From Candidatus Aenigmatarchaeota archaeon (GTDB lineage Archaea; Aenigmatarchaeota; Aenigmatarchaeia; GW2011-AR5), in contig JACPAG010000002.1 of the NCBI GenBank assembly GCA_016180945.1, positions 192,210 through 225,932 on the forward strand: a DNA stretch of 33,723 nt. The letters run 5' to 3'. This document shows, piece after piece, positions 29,512 to 33,723 of the stretch (position 1 is the first letter of the stretch; the number at the start of each line of letters is the position of its first letter). The translations under genes and the position numbers were made by a program. The notes beneath the pieces are model-generated. The model searched no databases, was not told the origin of the DNA, and saw only the letters and a program-made list of their open reading frames with translations.

Positions 29512-30027
29512 ATGCTTCTTTCGCGCAGCGAAATAGACGGCTTAATCGGCAAGGGTTTTCTCGTAAGCGGTTTTATTGATAAAAAAGTCCAGCTTCAGCA
29601 GTGCGGCATAGATTTGACCGTTGGCAAGATCTTTTCTCTGCGCGGCATCGGCGCGCTGGACTTTACAAACGAAAAAAGGAAGCTGCCCGAATACGAGGAG
29701 ATAAAACCGGAAAAGGGTGCATGGGCGCTTGGAAAAGGAACTTACCATGCAGCCATGAACGAAAAGATAAGACTGCCTGATAATATAGCAGGGCTGCTGC
29801 TGCCGAGAAGCTCAGCCCTTTCGTGCGGCATAGAGGTCCATACGGCCGTATGGGATCCTGGTTATAAGGGCAGAAGCTTCATGCACCTTTCCGTTTCCCG
29901 TCCCGTAGAACTGCATAAAAATGCGCGCATAGCCCAGATGATTTTCTTTGCCCTATCCGGAAAAGCTGAATACAAAGGGTCTTACAAAGGCGAGGACATA
30001 TTGAATAAATTCAGACGAGGAAAATGA
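29512..30027 (+). CDS. dUTPase/dCTP deaminase family protein, probably dUTPase
   Basis: A 171-residue trimeric dUTPase-fold protein. Motifs: QCGIDLTVG (substrate-binding strand), LLLPRSSALSCGIEVHTA, WDPGYKGRS, and ARIAQMIFF. In dCTP deaminases a catalytic glutamate follows the G-x-x-x stretch (TLE-type motif); here the region reads GRSFMHLSVSRP with no glutamate, so dUTP hydrolysis is more likely than deamination. Start at 29512 rather than 29461, because the TATA box lies between them and MLLSRSEIDGLI is the usual N-terminus of the family. It helps to keep dUTP out of DNA, the task complementary to EndoQ. Confidence 0.87.
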   Translation: MLLSRSEIDGLIGKGFLVSGFIDKKVQLQQCGIDLTVGKIFSLRGIGALDFTNEKRKLPEYEEIKPEKGAWALGKGTYHAAMNEKIRLPDNIAGLLLPRSSALSCGIEVHTAVWDPGYKGRSFMHLSVSRPVELHKNARIAQMIFFALSGKAEYKGSYKGEDILNKFRRGK

Positions 30028-30171
30028 CTATTGATTATGTTGCCTTACTTTGGTAAGCAGAAAAATTCTTTTCCTGTCCTACTTCTTCGGGTTCGCGTAA
30101 AGGTAGATAGAGGTTTTCTCCTCTACAGAATTCTATAACTGTATTTAAGTCAAGAAATCTTTAGGATAACA

Positions 30172-30507
30172 ATGAGAATAATAAAAACCAGAATAGGAAA
30201 CAAAATCCTCCGCATAAAAGATTGCCGCGGTTTTAATTCTATAAGAGGTTTGATGTTTGATTCCATCAAAGATTACGGCGGCGCCCTGATCTATGCGAAC
30301 TCTGTCTGGATGCCGTTTGTAAAGCACAAGCTTACGTTGCTGTTTCTTGACAGGGGCTTTCGCATAATAGAAATACAGCCTGCTGTACCGATGACGCTGA
30401 ATCCGAAAACATGGAAGGTATATTCATGCAGCAGAGCAAAATATTGTCTGGAGATAAAAACAATTTCAGGAAAGGGATTGCAAGGGAAGAAAATCACATT
30501 CTTTTGA
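30172..30507 (+). CDS. DUF192 family protein
   Basis: A 111-residue DUF192 (COG1430) protein. Characteristic features: RGLMF near residue 25, ALIYANSVWMPFVKHKLTLL, FLDRGFRIIEIQPAVP, and the closing ARAKYCLEI-type strand. Unlike many homologues there is no signal peptide, so it would be cytoplasmic. TATTTAAG at 30142-30149 is about 26 bases before the ATG (leaderless). Function of the family is unknown. Confidence 0.87.
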   Translation: MRIIKTRIGNKILRIKDCRGFNSIRGLMFDSIKDYGGALIYANSVWMPFVKHKLTLLFLDRGFRIIEIQPAVPMTLNPKTWKVYSCSRAKYCLEIKTISGKGLQGKKITFF

Positions 30508-30529
30508 CTGCAGACCCGCTTCTTTGTGA

Positions 30530-30616
30530 TGGGCCCGCCCAGATTCGAACTGGGGACCTCCACGACGTCAACGTGGCGTCATTTTCGGTTGCAAATAGCC
30601 GCTAGACCACGAGCCC
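30530..30616 (-). tRNA. tRNA-Val (GAC) with a D-loop intron
   Basis: Minus strand: acceptor GGGCTCG 30616-30610 with CGGGCCC (one G-U pair); A73 at 30530. Anticodon stem CCACG/CGTGG, anticodon GAC 30569-30567, T arm CCCAG-TTCGAAT-CTGGG. The D arm is too long by 14 bases; removing 30595-30582 (TTTGCAACCGAAAA) gives GTCTAGCGGCTATGAC, a normal valine D arm. This is an unusual intron position. Confidence 0.85.
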
Positions 30617-30696
30617 TCTCTTGAATGGATTGACATATTGTTTATTGTTCTTTACTGTTGCTGGACAAAATTTATAAGTGTTAGAAAACAACTGAA

Positions 30697-30825
30697 ATGA
30701 TGCCCACCTGTGACGGATGCGGAAAAGAAGTCGATGAAAAGGACCTTCGGGAATTCAAGTATTTCGGTAAAAGAAGCATGATATGCAAGGAATGCGTCAA
30801 ATTCCACGGGGCAAAGGAATATTGA
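30697..30825 (+). CDS. 42-residue zinc-finger micro-protein
   Basis: A very short gene encoding a protein that opens MMPTCDGCGKEVDEKD and carries two Cys pairs, CDGC (residues 5-8) and CKEC (about 30-33), enough for one zinc ribbon. A TATA box AAATTTATAAG (30668-30679) lies about 24 bases before the ATG, the same spacing as the other leaderless genes here. That promoter and the intact Cys pattern argue it is real. It may bind nucleic acid or act as a protein adaptor. Confidence 0.7.
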   Translation: MMPTCDGCGKEVDEKDLREFKYFGKRSMICKECVKFHGAKEY

Positions 30826-30846
30826 TGTACCCCAAATTCTGTTAAA

Positions 30847-31029
30847 TGCACCAGCCGGGATTTGAACCCGGATATCAAGCTGTTTCCATCGTAACATAAT
30901 ATGGGATATCTTCGAAAAGCAAAGCTTTTCGAGATGCCAAAGAACCAGAGGTTCTTTGAGCACGACACATTACGGAGCAGTGTGGGACATGTGGGAAGCT
31001 CGTATCTTGCCAGGTTGGATCACTGGTGC
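30847..31029 (-). tRNA. tRNA-Gly (CCC) with a 110-base intron
   Basis: Minus strand: acceptor GCACCAG 31029-31023 with CTGGTGC; A73 at 30847. D arm ATC/GAT with the conserved GG; anticodon stem CGAGC/GCTTG; loop TTCCCA then A; anticodon CCC 30995-30993; T arm CCGGG-TTCAAAT-CCCGG. The intron, 30991-30882, is at the canonical 37/38 site. It contains two perfect hairpins, CAAAGAACC/GGTTCTTTG and TCGAAAAGC/GCTTTTCGA, which also occur beside other tRNA genes. Confidence 0.85.
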
Positions 31030-31066
31030 AGCATAGATTAATAACTTTGCAAAGAAGCAGTTAAAA

Positions 31067-31567
31067 ATGCTGCTCTTCGGTCATATAGGAATTACGTTGG
31101 GGCTCTTTTACCTGCTTAACACAAAACTGAAAAAAGATATAGACTACAGATTTCTTATTCTAGGTTCTCTTTTATCGGATATAATTGACAAGCCGCTTGG
31201 CAATATAGTCCTTTATAATTTATTGAATAACGGCCGCATTATAGGCCATACGCTTTTATTTGCGGTGATTTTGGCAGCCATAGGTCTTTATCGCAAACGC
31301 ATAGTTTATTTGGCGGGCGGCGTTTTCAGCCATCTGGCGCTGGACCGCATGTGGGGCGACCCACAAACGCTGCTGTGGCCTCTGCTTGGCGATTTTGTGC
31401 GCAGAGATTTCAGATTTACAGATCTGATAGACTCGTTTTACGCCGACCCGCTAAATTATATTGGAGAAGCAGCAGGCATTGTAATTTTAATATCGCTGAT
31501 AGTCAGCCACAGGCTTTACCTAAAACACCGGATAAAAGATTTTCTTGCTACAGGCCAGCTGAATTAA
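31067..31567 (+). CDS. YdjM/DUF457-type membrane metal-dependent hydrolase
   Basis: A 166-residue membrane protein with four to five helices. The conserved polar motifs of the family are visible: GHIGITLG at the N-terminus, GSLLSDIIDKPLG near 33-45, GHTLLF near 60-65, and HLALDRMWGDPQTLLWP near 89-105. These His/Asp residues form the proposed metal site. Function is unknown beyond family level. It is followed by a bipartite palindromic element. Confidence 0.82.
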   Translation: MLLFGHIGITLGLFYLLNTKLKKDIDYRFLILGSLLSDIIDKPLGNIVLYNLLNNGRIIGHTLLFAVILAAIGLYRKRIVYLAGGVFSHLALDRMWGDPQTLLWPLLGDFVRRDFRFTDLIDSFYADPLNYIGEAAGIVILISLIVSHRLYLKHRIKDFLATGQLN

Positions 31568-31586
31568 TAAGCTTTTCTGTGTTATA

Positions 31587-31673
31587 GTAAACCAAATAAA
31601 TAAACATGCATCTACTTATTTGGTTTACAGACAGTCAGCAAAGAAGTATTATTAATACTAAGTATTTCTTTGC
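31587..31673. repeat. Bipartite hairpin element before the ferredoxin gene
   Basis: Left: GTAAACCAAATAA 31587-31599 with its 13-bp perfect complement 31616-31628, around a short ATGCAT-containing loop. Linker of nine bases. Right: GCAAAGAA 31638-31645 with TTCTTTGC 31666-31673 around AGTATT/AATACT. It ends on the base before the ATG at 31674. Confidence 0.8.
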
Positions 31674-32009
31674 ATGACTATATCGTTGATTATGACCGAC
31701 GTAAATCTCGACAAAACCTACGAGCACGACAGAAAAGAAAAAAAGGTGTTCAGGCTGCGGATTGTTTACAACAGGAAAGGTTGCTGCGCCTCGGGCCATT
31801 GCATACTTTCAGACCCGTATGATTTTGACCTCGACGAGGAATTCAAGGCAATTTTAAAAGACGGCAAAGAAATGGACAACGCAAAAGGGGTTTTTGTAAA
31901 GGAAATAGAAACAACCGAGCCTCATCTCGCTATAAACGCCGCAAAGACGTGCACGCCGAAGGTTATTGCGGTCATAGATCTGGAAACCGGCAAACGGATT
32001 GCGCCTTAA
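31674..32009 (+). CDS. Ferredoxin-like protein with 3Fe-4S-type cysteine pattern
   Basis: A 111-residue protein resembling small ferredoxins. The cluster motif is CCASGHC, then ILSDP. With the first cysteine this gives C-x5-C, where the second and fourth cysteines of the 4Fe-4S motif are Ser and Asp. The last ligand is in NAAKTCTPKVIAVID. This matches 3Fe-4S or labile-cluster ferredoxins more than standard ones. The middle part (DFDLDEEFKAILKDGKE, KGVFVKEIETTEPHLAINAAK) follows the ferredoxin order. Met-7 (31692) is an alternative start. The partner redox enzyme is not in the window. Confidence 0.75.
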   Translation: MTISLIMTDVNLDKTYEHDRKEKKVFRLRIVYNRKGCCASGHCILSDPYDFDLDEEFKAILKDGKEMDNAKGVFVKEIETTEPHLAINAAKTCTPKVIAVIDLETGKRIAP

Positions 32010-32020
32010 GTAACGTGATA

Positions 32021-32293
32021 TTAAGCGGTTGGCATTTCCTCCTCTGATTTTCTCTCGCTTTTTCTGATGAAGTACTTGTGGAATTTCTGGAAAAACCCTT
32101 CTTTTTTTGCCTCAGGCGACATCAATAATTGCAGCGCGCCGCCGCATATATTGCATTGCTCTAACGGTCCTTTAGACTCGATATTTTTTACGCATTGCGC
32201 GCAATAGTATCTGTAGCCGTATTTCGCCAAGAGCCTGTGGTGCTCGTCCAGTGAACCAACCGGCCCGCGGTCAAAATTTGGATATAATGCCAT
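32021..32293 (-). CDS. Small zinc-ribbon protein
   Basis: A 90-residue protein with a four-Cys zinc ribbon: YYCAQCVKN (about 30-38) and EQCNICGG (about 45-52). The C-terminal third is basic and helical (KKEGFFQKFHKYFIRKSERK). The N-terminus is short and polar. Family not recognised. It converges on the ferredoxin-like gene with 11 bases between the stops. Confidence 0.7.
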   Translation of the reverse strand: MALYPNFDRGPVGSLDEHHRLLAKYGYRYYCAQCVKNIESKGPLEQCNICGGALQLLMSPEAKKEGFFQKFHKYFIRKSERKSEEEMPTA

Positions 32294-32312
32294 AGTTTGT
32301 GCCTTGCATAGC

Positions 32313-32606
32313 CTAGTTTTGTGAAAATGTCATGGTATAAACTGGAGTAAACATCTTATGCAATCTGGATTTATTTTCAAACACAAACCTTATGTATTCA
32401 ATTTCGCTGGCATCCGGATGCCAACCGTAATGTATATTCATTACCAGGCTTCGGGCTCTGTCAACAACTACTTTATAAAATCCTTGGAGGGCATCTGGAT
32501 ATGTTCTTGCTGTTGAAAAAACATTTCCAAGGGAGGGGCACGACAGCCAAAAATACTGCCCATCATGCCTTACCTCAATCATTCTTCTGGTAATTACTTC
32601 TGTCAT
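32313..32606 (-). CDS. Small hypothetical protein, weakly HicB-like
   Basis: A 97-residue soluble protein. VRHDGQYFWLSCPSLGNVFS followed by ARTYPDALQGFYKVVVDRAR resembles the beta-strand/helix of HicB-type antitoxins (a protein strand, then a helix of DALQ type), but the match is weak and no HicA is nearby. It overlaps the end of the preceding gene by four bases (ATGA), so they are co-translated. Function unknown. Confidence 0.6.
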   Translation of the reverse strand: MTEVITRRMIEVRHDGQYFWLSCPSLGNVFSTARTYPDALQGFYKVVVDRARSLVMNIHYGWHPDASEIEYIRFVFENKSRLHKMFTPVYTMTFSQN

Positions 32607-32893
32607 AAAATATTCCCGAATCCCTCTATTGCCCGGTTCTCCTGCTCTTCTATCCTTTTGATTACGGTTTCCTTGTCCTTGTATTTCTCGGCCAGCCCCT
32701 TCAGCAATTCTTCCGCCCGCTTAAGCGTTTCAGGCAGCGCATCGATGACGAGAAAATACCCCTCTTCTTTTATGTCCAGCGAAGCCGGCGTCTTGATGGT
32801 TATGCTGCCCCTGCTGACAATATCGTCCCTCTTCACGGCATCCTCTGCCTTTATCCTGTTCTCGCTCTTGACTAAAAACACTTCTTTGGGCAT
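32603..32893 (-). CDS. Small hypothetical protein with C-terminal helices
   Basis: A 96-residue protein: an N-terminal beta region (VFLVKSENRIKAEDAVKRDD, GSITIKTPASLDIKEEGYFL) and a charged helical C-terminal half (KRAEELLKGLAEKYKDKETV). No known family. An AT-rich stretch with AATAAATAAG (about 32912-32921) lies upstream. Translationally coupled to the downstream gene. Confidence 0.65.
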   Translation of the reverse strand: MPKEVFLVKSENRIKAEDAVKRDDIVSRGSITIKTPASLDIKEEGYFLVIDALPETLKRAEELLKGLAEKYKDKETVIKRIEEQENRAIEGFGNIL

Positions 32894-32928
32894 ATATAAT
32901 CTGCTCGCTTATTTATTGTGAGAATCAT

Positions 32929-33022
32929 AAGTCTTTGTAATACCATGCACTAAAGTGCATGGTATGTTGTTGAGACTTGGATTTCCCAGAGTATGACTTA
33001 AAAGTCATAGTAACATACTCTG
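32929..33022. repeat. Bipartite nested-hairpin element near tRNA-Thr
   Basis: Left half: AAGTCT/AGACTT (32929-32934 with 32973-32978) around the perfect 12-bp hairpin ATACCATGCACT/AGTGCATGGTAT (32940-32951 with 32954-32965). Linker GGATTTCC. Right half: CAGAGTATG 32987-32995 with 33014-33022 around ATGACTT/AAGTCAT, which share three bases. Same plan as the other bipartite elements. Confidence 0.82.
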
Positions 33023-33106
33023 AGGAAATGTATTATAGAAAGACTTTTAATCATTACTGTAAAATGCATTGCAAGAAGTCATTTGTACAATTCCATTGAT
33101 ACACAG

Positions 33107-33179
33107 AGCCTCAGGAGAGAATCGAACTCTCAACCTGCAGTTTACGAAACTGCCGCTCTGCCGATTGAGCTACTGAGGC
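33107..33179 (-). tRNA. tRNA-Thr (CGT), no intron
   Basis: Minus strand: acceptor GCCTCAG 33179-33173 with CTGAGGC; U73 at 33107. D arm GCTCAATCGGCAGAGC; anticodon stem GCAGT/ACTGC with loop TTCGTAA (anticodon CGT 33146-33144); T arm GAGAG-TTCGATT-CTCTC. It is the only uninterrupted tRNA in the window. Confidence 0.95.
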
Positions 33180-33270
33180 CTCCTAGATATTATTGATAAA
33201 GGAGTTTTACTCTAAACCAGATAAATATTTAGGTATTAATAATTTGGTTAGCTTCTAAAAGAAACGGTCT

Positions 33271-33723
33271 TTACCTGATCGGCAACAGGCTGATGACGTT
33301 TACCACGCGCAGCACCAAAACCATCTGGATGGCCATTACCAGCGTAAGAGTCGTGACAGAAATGGTTACGAATGCCGTAATGGTGTCCGTCTTGTACATC
33401 TCCTTGACGCCCCTGTACAGGGAGGCAAAGCCTGCGGCGAACGCTGGCAGCATTATTATTGCGCTTAGCAGCAGGCCTGCAACAGGCACAAACACGGCAG
33501 AAGAAGCCAGGAACATCCCTGCAGACAGGAAAACAGAACCGTACGTGACTGTCGTAAGCCCTTCAAAATAGCTGCCCTTTCCTCCTAACATCTTTGCAAT
33601 AATATCAATGACCCAGCCTATCAGCATTATCGACAGGAACGAAAGCAGGAAAACAAATGCCGCCATGCTCGCTGCGCCGGCAACGCCGACAGAGGAAAAT
33701 AAGGAGTTTATTGTTATCAGGCT
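33271..33723 (-). CDS. Yip1-type integral membrane protein, truncated by the window end
   Basis: The reading frame is open from the end of the window (33723) to the stop at 33271; the internal Met at 33666 is not the start. About four hydrophobic helices are visible. The part FLSIMLIGWVIDIIAKMLGGKGSYFEGL resembles the Yip1 domain, which in archaea forms small membrane proteins of unknown role. The N-terminus lies beyond the window, so full length and domains cannot be judged. Confidence 0.72.
   Translation of the reverse strand, partial: SLITINSLFSSVGVAGAASMAAFVFLLSFLSIMLIGWVIDIIAKMLGGKGSYFEGLTTVTYGSVFLSAGMFLASSAVFVPVAGLLLSAIIMLPAFAAGFASLYRGVKEMYKTDTITAFVTISVTTLTLVMAIQMVLVLRVVNVISLLPIR

Noticed and set aside
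501..33022. CRISPR array
   Set aside because: Repeats are palindromic and scattered, not regularly spaced; no cas genes are present.

Overview
This window looks like part of an archaeal genome, probably a DPANN-type lineage known only from environmental assemblies; no rRNA is present, so placement is inference. The archaeal evidence is direct: seven tRNA genes, six of them with introns at archaeal-type or unusual positions; class III (archaeal type IV pilin) signal peptides; an archaeal-type NMN adenylyltransferase; an NcsA/TtuA thiolase with a ubiquitin-like partner; a DUF63 membrane protein; an EndoQ-family nuclease; and TATA boxes about 24-28 bp before start codons, the layout of leaderless transcripts.

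Layout. (1) 1-1603, plus strand: a duplicated two-gene module, [KaiC/RAD55-like ATPase + small three-helix membrane protein] twice in tandem. (2) 1840-10522, minus strand: a type IV pilus locus. From its promoter at 10545 it encodes a pilin-like protein carrying a seven-bladed FG-GAP propeller, four more short membrane-anchored pilin-like proteins, a coiled-coil/winged-helix protein, a FlaI/TadA-type secretion ATPase, two TadC/FlaJ platform proteins (both damaged as read here) and a major-pilin-like protein with its own promoter. (3) 10583-13039: NAD metabolism (NadM, NAD(P)HX dehydratase) and tRNA thiolation (NcsA/TtuA plus a GG-ending sulfur carrier). (4) 13118-16564: a tRNA-rich stretch with two tRNA-Ser, tRNA-Gly and tRNA-Leu, interleaved with a histidine phosphatase, an MscS/CmpX-like membrane protein, a coiled-coil protein and many perfect hairpins. 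(5) 16617-23313: a membrane-anchored surface protein, a metallophosphoesterase, a zinc-ribbon protein, a VapBC pair, an Ala-rich protein and a 982-residue multidomain surface protein. (6) 23406-28089: a MazEF pair, DUF63 protein and three tandem paralogous lipoproteins. (7) 28202-33723: EndoQ divergent from a dUTPase-like gene (both limit uracil in DNA), a DUF192 protein, three tRNAs, small zinc-finger proteins, a YdjM-like membrane protein, a 3Fe-4S-type ferredoxin, three small hypothetical genes and a truncated Yip1-type membrane protein.

The most striking feature beyond the genes is a set of elaborate palindromic elements. Two are near-perfect three-way junctions (501-591, 7580-7676). At least five are bipartite pairs of nested hairpins (15093, 23978, 28094, 31587, 32929), several fitting exactly between convergent stop codons. 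A third set of hairpins clusters in and beside tRNA genes and their introns. No transposase is present. Together with 11 inferred tRNA introns in seven genes, this suggests small structured elements that spread in tRNA loci and gene junctions.
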